This document shows, one piece after another, positions 1 through 8,110 of a DNA stretch of 64,000 bases. Where the stretch lies: assembly GCF_000495835.1 (NCBI RefSeq), contig NZ_AWGC01000024.1, positions 28,090 to 92,089 on the forward strand, read 5' to 3'. The notes below the pieces were generated by a model, which was not told the DNA's origin, did not search any database, and was given only the letters and a program-made list of their open reading frames with translations. Position numbers and translations under genes: made by a program. The DNA is from Asticcacaulis sp. AC402. Its GTDB lineage: Bacteria; Pseudomonadota; Alphaproteobacteria; Caulobacterales; Caulobacteraceae. Numbering within the stretch: position 1 is the stretch's first letter; each line of letters opens with the position of its first letter.

Positions 1-1705
1 TGGTCGCGGTCCCGTAGCTTATGGTCGTCACCGCCGTGCCTGTTGTCGCTGGACACGCCGGCAAGGTCAGCAGGCCGGCGCTTAAACCGCAAGATTCGGT
101 TCGAACCATACGATAAATGGTGCCCGCGCCCGTATTGAAGGCTTCGTAAGTGTTATAGGTACGCAGCCTAAGCGCGTTCTGGTCGGCCGGAAGCGTTGTG
201 GTCAGAACACCGCCGTGCACACTGTCGTAGGTGTAGTCGGTCTGGTTACCCTTCGCGTCCCTGATCCAGGTTGGTTTGTTGCAGGTTACTGTCGTAGTGC
301 AGGTAGTGACGTAGTTTGTCTGTGTTGTTCTAATCGATTCCGTTGATCCTGGCTTAGGTCTATAGGTCACAGTCGTTATATTGCCACGGCTGTCGTGGGT
401 GTAGTCCTCCTTGTTACCCTCCTCTTCTGTAGCGGATGATAATCTGCCCCATGGAGAGTCAGTCGGTCCCATCGCAAGAGACTTATATACGGTATAGATG
501 AGGGTTTTTCCGGGTGCTTTAAAGTTCTGCGGCAGTCCGACATCTTTAAATACATTTGTAGAATATATAACCTGATTGTTCGGATCCTTCACAGAATTCT
601 GACGATTGGTTTTCCCGGTGATATCGTTGTAGGTGAGCTCTCTGTATTTATAGGTCCATGTTCCGCGGCTGTCGATCAGCGTATTGACACGTCCGTATAT
701 GTCGTAGTTGAGCGTAATTTCTTCGCCGTTCGGGCGTTTAACATACGATATTTCGTCAGTATCCCATATGTTGTTGTTATCGTTTTTGTACTGTGTAGCT
801 CCGTTTAATGCATCACGCACTTCCAATATGGATTCGTTTGACAAATAGTTGAACGTAATGGAGGAAACAGGGTTGCATCCGGGATTGGAGTAATTTGAAT
901 CGCAGGAGGTGACCATGGTGTTGAAAGCTCGGACTGCGCTCATCTTGTAAAAATTGGCAGAGTCATATTCGTATTTGAGGCCGTATCCAACGTTGCTGGT
1001 CACGGTGTTGACACGATATATAAGAACCGGATCAAAGCAGGAATTGCACGGGCCGCTTTCGTAGGTGATGTTGATCGCGACGCCATTGGGATAGGTTATG
1101 CTGGTCAGGCGGGCTTCCAGGCGTTGAGAGGCGTTCTGGACAGCGTTGACGTCGGTGTAGGTGTATTTCGTGCCGTTGCCATTATCGTAAACCCAGTCCG
1201 AACCAATATTGACGAGGGTGTCGATCTGGGCCGTAGTTTTTCGAAGATAGGTTCCACCGGCGCCGGCCTTGAACTTCGAACCGCCACCTCCAAAGCTGAC
1301 CTCGTAGATTCTGGGCCCCTGTACGCAGGTCGAACTGCCAGGTGAATAGACGGCCTGCCACGTCTCATCGTCGAAAATGTAGCTGCCGTTGTTGTAGCGG
1401 CACCACTGGTTGGGGTAGGAGATGACTCGTCCCATATAGGTGTCCAACATGGGCTTGCCAAAAAATGCCCATTGCAGCCCGCCGGTGGCCGGATCGCCGA
1501 TCGTCAGGAAAGAATCGTTGCGCTCATACTTTCCGATGATCAGGTTAACGCCGTTGGCGTCTGAAAAACGCGATTCCGGCCCCTGATGGCTTGGCGGCCC
1601 GTTGGCCATACCAACTTGGCCAAAAACCGGACTAGCGAAACCTGCCGCTAGTGCACTTGCCGCGCATGCCGCGACCAACCGGTCCTTGAAACAAAGAACT
1701 TTCAT
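1..1705 (-). CDS. Rhs/YD-repeat secreted protein, N-terminal 568 residues (runs off the left edge)
   Basis: An uninterrupted minus-strand reading frame runs from an ATG at 1705 to the window edge without a stop, so the gene is partial at its 3' end. The first ~30 residues form a Sec-type signal peptide: a KDR basic patch, an alanine-rich core, then a likely cut near VFGQ. Downstream are Rhs/YD-type repeats of the xYxYDxxGxxxxxxxxxG kind, for example around 1085 (ITYPNG), 690 (NYDIYGRVNTLIDSRG), 400 (THDSRGNITTVTY) and 210 (YTYDSVHGG). In known Rhs families such repeats build a beta-cage shell around a C-terminal toxin or cargo. That C-terminus lies outside this window, so the role is open. 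Codon use between about 350 and 950 looks more AT-rich than the neighbours, which hints at transfer. Confidence 0.8.
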   Translation of the reverse strand, partial: MKVLCFKDRLVAACAASALAAGFASPVFGQVGMANGPPSHQGPESRFSDANGVNLIIGKYERNDSFLTIGDPATGGLQWAFFGKPMLDTYMGRVISYPNQWCRYNNGSYIFDDETWQAVYSPGSSTCVQGPRIYEVSFGGGGSKFKAGAGGTYLRKTTAQIDTLVNIGSDWVYDNGNGTKYTYTDVNAVQNASQRLEARLTSITYPNGVAINITYESGPCNSCFDPVLIYRVNTVTSNVGYGLKYEYDSANFYKMSAVRAFNTMVTSCDSNYSNPGCNPVSSITFNYLSNESILEVRDALNGATQYKNDNNNIWDTDEISYVKRPNGEEITLNYDIYGRVNTLIDSRGTWTYKYRELTYNDITGKTNRQNSVKDPNNQVIYSTNVFKDVGLPQNFKAPGKTLIYTVYKSLAMGPTDSPWGRLSSATEEEGNKEDYTHDSRGNITTVTYRPKPGSTESIRTTQTNYVTTCTTTVTCNKPTWIRDAKGNQTDYTYDSVHGGVLTTTLPADQNALRLRTYNTYEAFNTGAGTIYRMVRTESCGLSAGLLTLPACPATTGTAVTTISYGTAT

Positions 1706-1851
1706 TTTGCCCCCAATCAAAAGCAATAAGACACGGTTTCTCAGGCATCTAGCACAGTTCGATGTATGCCGATGCATGGAATGCTGTTCAAAAGCGATTT
1801 AAACTGTACGCTCGGCAATTGAGGACCTCAATGTCCCTCAATTTTACTGGC

Positions 1852-2058
1852 TTAAGTGCCCGCGGTTCGCGCCGTTTGTGTCCGGTTGCCGGCAGCGTCG
1901 TAGCTGTAGGTTATCTTGGAGCCGTCGGGATAGGTGACTTCAGTGACACGCCCCAAAGCATCATATTTGTAGGTCGTGGTCCCAGCCGTTGCTGCGCCGG
2001 CCATCAGGCACCCTGCCAGAGCCAAAAGCGATACTGCGCTACGGATCCCGTTAGCCAT
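1852..2058 (-). CDS. Tiny secreted or lipoprotein with one YD (Rhs) repeat pair
   Basis: A 68-residue product. The ATG at 2058 is chosen over an upstream in-frame start because a strong GGAGGAA ribosome binding site lies just before it. The N-terminus is a signal sequence ending in LAGC, which fits a lipobox with the lipidated Cys near residue 17; an alternative Sec cut lies near ATAG. The mature part is essentially one Rhs repeat, YKYDALGRVTEVTYPDG followed by YSYDAAGNRTQ. It lies 146 bp upstream of, and codirectional with, the large Rhs-like gene. It could be a shed 5' fragment of an Rhs gene or a separate small accessory protein. Function unknown. Confidence 0.6.
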   Translation of the reverse strand: MANGIRSAVSLLALAGCLMAGAATAGTTTYKYDALGRVTEVTYPDGSKITYSYDAAGNRTQTARTAGT

Positions 2059-2135
2059 GACTTCCTCCGCTATCAAACATCGACTCACATTACCGTAAAT
2101 TTACCGCCTGGCAATAACCTGAGCGTGTATTTTTG

Positions 2136-2921
2136 TCACAACGCCGGAAAAATGATCGAAACATGGGTCTGACCGCTGGCCATGGGATAGGCGCTGCACT
2201 CAGCCAAGGCCTGGATCGCCTTCGATTCCGAAACCAGCCGCCCCGGATCATTGGCTGAAGCGTCGCCGCGCATGATGACCGGCGGTTCGGCCAAGGCGCC
2301 TCCCGAAGAGAAGGTCACTTCGAGGGTGACAGGAACCGTATGTTCGTCGACAATTTTGCGCCAGCACGGCGCGATTGCCGCCCAGAGATCGTCGCCTGCG
2401 CCCTTCGTCAACCCGCCGGTGCCGGTGGCTCCTTTGTTCGTCTGAGCCTCGGCCTCTGAAGTTGAGTCCGCCGCCGACGGCATGTCCGGGATTTTCAGGG
2501 TCGCGAAATCGGTAAAGGTCGTGTCGGCCAATTCCAGCAGCGGCGCCTCCAAGCGTTCGGCCACGTCCGGTTGGCGGAGGTCCTCCATATCTTCGGCTTC
2601 AGGCGTTTTGACCGCCATCGAGCCCGGCGCAGGTTGCGCAATTTCATAAAGAGTAAGGTCGACGCCCTCGCCGCGGCCCATGCCGTTGCCGACACTGCCG
2701 CCCGCCGTGAAGCCGCTCGTTTGCGCCGATGGCAGGATGGCCAAAAGCAGCAGCAGGTGCAGGGTCACCGAGCCTGTTACAGCCACGACGCGACGATGAT
2801 GTATCAGATAGGCTGACACGCGCCGACTCAGCGGATGCGCCATCGCGCCAGCCCTGGCCGCCTGTATGCGCCGAAGGACGGCTTTCCCGTGGCTCAAAAT
2901 ACAGACAGGCTTCCCCGACAT
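2136..2921 (-). CDS. TolA/TonB-like single-pass envelope protein
   Basis: From the ATG at 2921 the product has 261 residues. Starts at 2843 (ATG) and 2954/2966 (ATG/GTG) are also possible, since none has a clear ribosome binding site. A basic N-terminal stretch is followed by one hydrophobic helix rich in Leu (HLLLLLAILPS), then a Pro/Glu/Ala-rich spacer. The C-terminal ~85 residues begin at a WAAIAPCWRK motif and resemble the TolA/TonB C-terminal fold that contacts outer-membrane partners. The pair of cysteines (CWRK and ALAECSAYP) is as seen in this domain class. It is encoded next to a TonB-dependent receptor on the same strand, which suggests a role in energising or organising outer-membrane transport. 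That link is inference. Confidence 0.6.
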   Translation of the reverse strand: MSGKPVCILSHGKAVLRRIQAARAGAMAHPLSRRVSAYLIHHRRVVAVTGSVTLHLLLLLAILPSAQTSGFTAGGSVGNGMGRGEGVDLTLYEIAQPAPGSMAVKTPEAEDMEDLRQPDVAERLEAPLLELADTTFTDFATLKIPDMPSAADSTSEAEAQTNKGATGTGGLTKGAGDDLWAAIAPCWRKIVDEHTVPVTLEVTFSSGGALAEPPVIMRGDASANDPGRLVSESKAIQALAECSAYPMASGQTHVSIIFPAL

Positions 2922-3310
2922 TTCACACGCCCCTGGCACACGTCCAAGGTGCATCGTTTTTCGCACTGCCGCAAGAGGGCTTCGCGGAGTTTTTTGCGCC
3001 TGCTATTCAGGGCAAAAGGCCCAGGACGCCATCGAATAAAGCTGCAACTGCCGGCCTGCGTACTTTGTAGATCTGCTCATTCCCCGTTTGCCAGAAATTT
3101 CACTTGCCACGATTCCCAAGCAGAATCGGGTGACGGGCGAAATCCTGAAGAGCAACGTACGACCAATACAGTTCGGTCCTCTCATTTCAGTAACAGTATA
3201 TCAAGCCAGTTCGACAATCTGTGGAACTCGCACGGCCTGAAAAACAAGTCGCAAAAAAAACGGCGGAGGATTGCTCCTCCGCCGTTCCTGACATCTGACG
3301 ATGTGTTGCC
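2922..3310. other. Intergenic gap, no gene seen
   Basis: This stretch separates the TolA-like gene from the TonB-dependent receptor; both are read on the minus strand. The reading frames here overlap one another without coding character. The only clear element is the intrinsic terminator at 3253-3286. The end nearest 2922 should hold the promoter of the TolA-like gene, but no confident -35/-10 pair was found. Confidence 0.6.
3253..3286 (-). terminator. Rho-independent terminator of the Oar-type receptor gene
   Basis: A perfect 12-bp stem (3259-3270 with 3275-3286, arms AACGGCGGAGGA/TCCTCCGCCGTT) closes a TTGC loop. In the minus-strand direction it is followed by eight T residues (3260-3253). 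It lies 25 bp past the stop codon of the receptor gene. Confidence 0.92.
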
Positions 3311-6274
3311 TTAGAACGAGTACTTCGCGCCCAAGCGGACGTAACGCGGCGTTTGATAGCTGCTTGGCGTCTGGTAGGTTTCGCGAGGCTCGAACGAGCC
3401 GGAGTATTCACCGCGTTCGTCGTACTGATCAGCACCTTGGAAGTTGAAGATGTTGAAGATTTCAGCGCTCAGCTGAACCGAACCGACCGGGATGGCAAGG
3501 TCGTAGACCAGCGAGAGGTCAACGCGCTTGATCCAGTCGCCTTGGAACGAGTCACCGCGCGGCGTCAGCTTGCCGTTGCAGTACCAAGCCGTCAGGGTCG
3601 TATCGACGGCGCGGTTGTCGCCCGGAGTCGGGTAGTAGCCGATACAGCCGTATTTGCGCGGCGAAATCAGCGAAGCGTTATAGCCAATGCGGAACTGTTC
3701 GTTGATCGCATAGGTGCCATAGGCCTTAAAGTTGAAGCCATGGTGGTTCGGCAGCAGGCCGTACGAACCGTCGGTCCAGCCAACTTCGTCGAAGTCCTGG
3801 GTCAGGCCGGTGTCGTCCTGGCCGTTGTCGGACTTGACGCCGCCTTCGATGTTACCCTTGGCCTCTGACAGAGTGACCGAGCCGCCCAGGGACCACTTAC
3901 CGTCCCAGGGACGATCGAAGGTGAACACCAGCGACTGGTACGTACGTTCCGCCTCAGGCAGGCCCAGGACCGAGTTCGGCACAGTGACGGTTTTGCCGCC
4001 CCAGGTCGTTCCGAAGTCCTCGCTCAGCTTGACGACCAAATCGCTACCCGGGTTGAGCAGGACGTAACCCGAACCACCGAAGGTTCCGTTGCCGCAGTCA
4101 GTGTCGTTGATGCCGATGTACTCGCAAAGGTCGTTCTCGACGTGGTACAGGTCGACGTCTTCCATCACCGCGCCCAGGGTACGGTAGGTGTAGGTCAGGC
4201 CCACGTTCCAACCGCTGTCCAGGCGACGTTCAGCGCCCAGGATGAACTCATCCTGATACTGCGGCTCCAGGTTTTGCGAAACCAGAGTCTCGGCATCGGG
4301 AATTTGACCATTGGAGAAGGTTGCCTCGCTGACGAGCGGCCCCAGGGTCGGAACCAGGGTGTTGGCGTCACGGGTCGTCCACTGATACACTTTTTGGGTG
4401 AACAGTTCACCACCGGCCAGGCGGATGTTGGTGTTGCCGGCGATCGGCAGGTAGTAACGGCCGTAGAAGGCGTTCAGCTTGGTCTTCTTGTCGCCGAAGA
4501 GATCGTAGGAGACGCCGATACGCGGCGCCAGTTGATCCTTCGACTCCAGGAAGCTTTCTCCGGCTGCGTTCTTGTTGATGAAGGTGTCATTGCGGACACC
4601 CAGGCTCAGGTTCAGACGGTCGGTGATGTACCAGCTGTCCTGGATATACCAGGATTTGTTGTTGACCTCGAACTCACCGACGTTGAAGTACTGGCGTGCG
4701 CGGACGCATTGCACAGATCCGGCTCCGCCGCACAACGCGCTGCCAGCGTTGAAATAGCGATAGTAGGTATCGCCGGAATAGCGAGAGTTAGCATTGGCCG
4801 TCAGGATTTCTTCGTCCATGCCGATCTTGAGGTGGTGACGACCGGCAAGGTTAAAGTAGAAGTCGCCGTCGATGCGGAAGTTTTCGCGGGAGTCTTCGCC
4901 GGATTCGACCAGGATAGCCGTGTTGCCGCGAACGACGGCGCCATTCAGGAAAACAGCGGGATCATCGTCAACGAATGACTTGGTCGTCTGGTTGTAGGTC
5001 GACTTGCCGTACAGGGCCGACAGGGTGAACCAATCGGTGAACTTACCGGTGTATTTGGCAACCTGGGTCACGCCGCCGCTGGACGCCGTGACGAACTTGT
5101 CTACCGGATCGCCCTCATCGAAGTGGTGGGTGATGGCCGACTGATCGTCGCTGAAATAGGTTACTTCCAGGCGGTGCTCAGGATTCAGGACGAAATCGAA
5201 CTTTCCACCCCAGAACGGGTCGGCCCGTTCGACGCTTTCGGTGTAAACGCCGCTACCGTCCCCGTAGGTCAATGCGGAGTCGACGGTAAAGTCGCGCGGG
5301 TTGTAGAAGGCGAAGAAGTAGACGTGATCCTTGACGATCGGCCCCGAAAGCCAAGCGGTGGCTTCCTTTTGCTCAAAGTCGGTGCGGCCTTGGAAGTAGG
5401 TATCGTCGGCGGGATCGGTTTCGTTCAGGTCGGCGCCAACCTGTCTCGACTGTTCGGCGAGGCCGGACGGCGTATAATAAACGCTTAGGCCGCCCTTAAA
5501 GGTGTTCGAACCCGAACGCGTGGTTGAAATGAAAGCACCACCGGTCGAACGGCCGAATTCCGCCATATAGCCGCCGGTCTTGACTTCGACCTGCTCATAG
5601 AAGTCGAACGGGATGGTCGTGCCGCCCAGGAAGTTACGGAAGTTCGTAACGTTCATACCGTTGACATAGTAGATGTTTTCAGCCGGCGAAGCGCCCGAAA
5701 TCGACGGAGGTCCGAACACGTCGTTGATGGTGATGCCCGGCGTCAGGTCGGCGATGGCTTCGATGTTGCGACCGAGCGGAACCCGGCTGGCCACAGCTTG
5801 AACATCGATCACCTGACCGGTCGTTGTGCGATCAAAATCGAGGTTACGACGCGCGCGGCCACGAACGACCACGGTCGTGGTGGCGTCAGCCGTTTCAAAG
5901 TTATAGCTGGAGACCGAGCCCAGAGTCACGAGCGCCGAGGTCGAGACCTTGGAGCCGTCGGCACCGGTAATATCGACATTGTAGGTGCCGACAGGAATCT
6001 GGCTAAGGGTAAACTTACCGTCCGCATCGGTCGTCGCCGTCGCGGTGTAGCCGCTGTTCTGACTGACGATCGTAACCGTGGCGCCAGCGGCGGCAGAGCC
6101 ACCCGATGTCGATACCTTGCCGGACAGGGTGCCGGAGGTTAAGTCCTGGGCGAAAGCCGTCGTCGGCAAAGCCGCGACAGTCGCCACCACGGCCACGCCC
6201 GCCATCGTCGACAATACTGCACCGCAGATTGTCGTCGTGGCCAACAGGCCAGATCGCAAAGATTTATGTTTCAC
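3311..6274 (-). CDS. TonB-dependent receptor with carboxypeptidase-regulatory-like N-terminal domain (Oar-type)
   Basis: A 987-residue outer-membrane protein. Residues 1-42 form a long signal peptide ending in TTAFAQ. Residues ~44-120 are a carboxypeptidase-D regulatory-like beta-sandwich (LSGKVSTSGGSAAAGATVTI, ending near SYNF). A plug domain follows (~140-260; VPLGRNIEAIADLTPGI and YYVNGMNVTNFRN), then a long beta-barrel ending in YVRLGAKYSF with a C-terminal Phe typical of outer-membrane barrels. Members of this class take up large substrates or shape the outer membrane in a TonB-dependent way; the substrate cannot be read from sequence. A strong terminator follows the gene. The neighbouring TolA/TonB-like gene may be a partner. 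Confidence 0.93.
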   Translation of the reverse strand: MKHKSLRSGLLATTTICGAVLSTMAGVAVVATVAALPTTAFAQDLTSGTLSGKVSTSGGSAAAGATVTIVSQNSGYTATATTDADGKFTLSQIPVGTYNVDITGADGSKVSTSALVTLGSVSSYNFETADATTTVVVRGRARRNLDFDRTTTGQVIDVQAVASRVPLGRNIEAIADLTPGITINDVFGPPSISGASPAENIYYVNGMNVTNFRNFLGGTTIPFDFYEQVEVKTGGYMAEFGRSTGGAFISTTRSGSNTFKGGLSVYYTPSGLAEQSRQVGADLNETDPADDTYFQGRTDFEQKEATAWLSGPIVKDHVYFFAFYNPRDFTVDSALTYGDGSGVYTESVERADPFWGGKFDFVLNPEHRLEVTYFSDDQSAITHHFDEGDPVDKFVTASSGGVTQVAKYTGKFTDWFTLSALYGKSTYNQTTKSFVDDDPAVFLNGAVVRGNTAILVESGEDSRENFRIDGDFYFNLAGRHHLKIGMDEEILTANANSRYSGDTYYRYFNAGSALCGGAGSVQCVRARQYFNVGEFEVNNKSWYIQDSWYITDRLNLSLGVRNDTFINKNAAGESFLESKDQLAPRIGVSYDLFGDKKTKLNAFYGRYYLPIAGNTNIRLAGGELFTQKVYQWTTRDANTLVPTLGPLVSEATFSNGQIPDAETLVSQNLEPQYQDEFILGAERRLDSGWNVGLTYTYRTLGAVMEDVDLYHVENDLCEYIGINDTDCGNGTFGGSGYVLLNPGSDLVVKLSEDFGTTWGGKTVTVPNSVLGLPEAERTYQSLVFTFDRPWDGKWSLGGSVTLSEAKGNIEGGVKSDNGQDDTGLTQDFDEVGWTDGSYGLLPNHHGFNFKAYGTYAINEQFRIGYNASLISPRKYGCIGYYPTPGDNRAVDTTLTAWYCNGKLTPRGDSFQGDWIKRVDLSLVYDLAIPVGSVQLSAEIFNIFNFQGADQYDERGEYSGSFEPRETYQTPSSYQTPRYVRLGAKYSF

Positions 6275-6809
6275 TCTTGTTTCTCCGGGTTACATGAGGG
6301 TGTAGGCGCACCCACCGCAGTTTCCAGCATTACACGCTGTTAACAAACTTAGAGACCCCTGTCGTGAATCCGTCAATCACGCGACACATTTTTGTCTATA
6401 TCAATTGAAACCTGTTTCAATAAAGTCACAGGAAAAACCTTCCCTTAGGGCAGGCCCATTCGAAGACAAGGGGCGATTTGTCCATAAGATGGGTTCAGAT
6501 CACAGGCGAGAAAACGTTTAAATTGTATTGTGATAACAACGGTGGCCGTTCCGCACGCCGCGCGTGCAGCACACGCAACAGGTGAGAAAAATTTGACCCC
6601 GTACCTCGCTCATGACGCCGAAAACAATCCTGTGGATATTTCTAAGGATAACCGCGACATACACACTCTACGCCGCAATTCTCCGTGCGAATACCTATAG
6701 ACGACAGAGTGTAAAGGAATCGTGATCTCGCCGGAGTCAACGGACTCGCCGGCTTGTTTTACTGCGCAGCAGCGTCAAGTGTTAGCGGACCTTGCCGCAG
6801 TCCAGGAAT
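6275..6809. other. Promoter-side gap of the TonB-dependent receptor
   Basis: This gap of over 500 bp upstream of the receptor gene is AT-richer than its surroundings (for example 6380-6430 and 6505-6540). It is therefore likely to hold the receptor promoter and regulatory sites. No RNA gene or convincing reading frame was found, and no palindromic operator that could be assigned to a regulator. Confidence 0.5.
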
Positions 6810-6959
6810 TCAGTGCCGCACCGCAACGCGGGCGGCCATGGGCGACACCGGCTCGGGCGTACAACTGGCCACCAGCCCCTGCGCCAGAGACAAAAAAAGC
6901 AAGGCTGCCAGCCAACGCTGCGAACGCTTGGATATATAAAGGGCGATGTCGCCGGCCAT
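6810..6959 (-). CDS. Possible 49-residue membrane or secreted micro-protein
   Basis: A short frame starts at ATG 6959 behind an AGAGGTG ribosome binding site 5 bp away. It encodes a basic N-terminus (ISKRSQRW), one hydrophobic segment (LAALLFLSLAQGLVAS), a Cys straight after it, and a short polar tail. The layout suits a small membrane protein or a lipoprotein-like peptide. It overlaps frames on the other strand that have no such features. There is no homolog I recognise, so this is a weak call. Confidence 0.35.
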   Translation of the reverse strand: MAGDIALYISKRSQRWLAALLFLSLAQGLVASCTPEPVSPMAARVAVRH

Positions 6960-7098
6960 TGTGTCACCTCTGCACGTTGCGCAAAGGTTAAGCAAAAGTT
7001 AAGCCAGCCCGGGCCTCAGGCCGCCCACGCCGTGGGCGACAGAAAAAAACTACCGTCAAATGACAACGTCAGACGGCGTCGGTGCGCCGACAGGCGGC

Positions 7099-7893
7099 TT
7101 AAAGCGCTTCGATCTTGTGGATCAGGTCGATGACGCGGCGGCAGTTGCTGCCCAGGTCGGGCATGGGGTAGCGGCCGACACTGCGGATATCGATGCCGTT
7201 CGGATCCAGCCGAATCACGACATCGGATTTGAAGCCGTAGAAGGGATCCTGATAGGTCGCTTCGACCCGCCAGTCAGCAGAACCAAATACGACATAGTCG
7301 TTGGCTTTCAGCATGGCGACGACCTTCTGCGACGTCACGCCTTCCTTTTTGGTGATGGTACGCGCCCGCGGGCAGGCCAGGGCGTTGATCTCGGGGATGG
7401 TCTTGCCACCCCAGTCCATCGATTCGTTGCGCGGCACCCGCGGTACGTCTTCGACGGGGCGGGCGTCCGCCCCGCGTGCCTCAATCAGCTTGCCCGAAAG
7501 CGACACCGGGCGTTCCCAGTTGGTGGCGACATCGCCGATCGGCGGGTTTGCCTTCAACGCCTTTTGGTACCACCAGAAGCCGCCCAGGAGCGAACCGGTC
7601 AAGACAACAGCCGCCAAAGCCCACGGCCCGCAACGGCCGGGCGCCATGAACAGGGAAATCAGCAGGGACAGCCCCGAAACCACCATGGCCCCCATGGCCA
7701 TCTTGGGGGCCAGGTTCAGGGTCAGTGTCTTGAAGCCGAGGTCGTGACTGATATAGCCAAGGTTAGACGCCATCATGACGCCCAGCAGGAAAAGCGGCGT
7801 GACCAGGGACACCATGAACGCGAAGTGGGCGAAAGAAAGCCCCTTCTTCTTATTGGTCTGCTTGTGGCCGGATGTCGGCAAATCTTCCGTCAC
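7099..7893 (-). CDS. DUF1499 domain membrane protein
   Basis: 264 residues. Three hydrophobic segments (about 22-44, 62-83 and 90-107) anchor the protein in the inner membrane. A soluble C-terminal domain (~140-264) carries the DUF1499 pattern, with an IPEINALACPRAR stretch and the terminal Cys-Arg-Arg segment after PMPDLGSN. The domain's biochemical role is unknown. It is read alone, codirectional with the next gene upstream but 217 bp from it, so it probably has its own promoter. Hairpin AGCCCGC/GCGGGCT at 7944-7959 lies in that gap. Confidence 0.75.
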   Translation of the reverse strand: MTEDLPTSGHKQTNKKKGLSFAHFAFMVSLVTPLFLLGVMMASNLGYISHDLGFKTLTLNLAPKMAMGAMVVSGLSLLISLFMAPGRCGPWALAAVVLTGSLLGGFWWYQKALKANPPIGDVATNWERPVSLSGKLIEARGADARPVEDVPRVPRNESMDWGGKTIPEINALACPRARTITKKEGVTSQKVVAMLKANDYVVFGSADWRVEATYQDPFYGFKSDVVIRLDPNGIDIRSVGRYPMPDLGSNCRRVIDLIHKIEAL

Positions 7894-8110
7894 GCGCGGG
7901 CTTTCCCTGTTGTTGTATCAGTTGAAACGGATTGGCCTAGATTAGCCCGCTTGCGGGCTGCGTCACCGCTTTACCTTCAAAAAGCGAATATTTTTTGAAC
8001 CCTAAACCGTTTAGAGTGCAGGCTTGCGAGAAGCCGTTCCAAAGATCGCGGCCAGTCCTATCTCGTACGCCATAGCCTAACGCCCGGATTGGGGCGCAAT
8101 TACGACGTGG

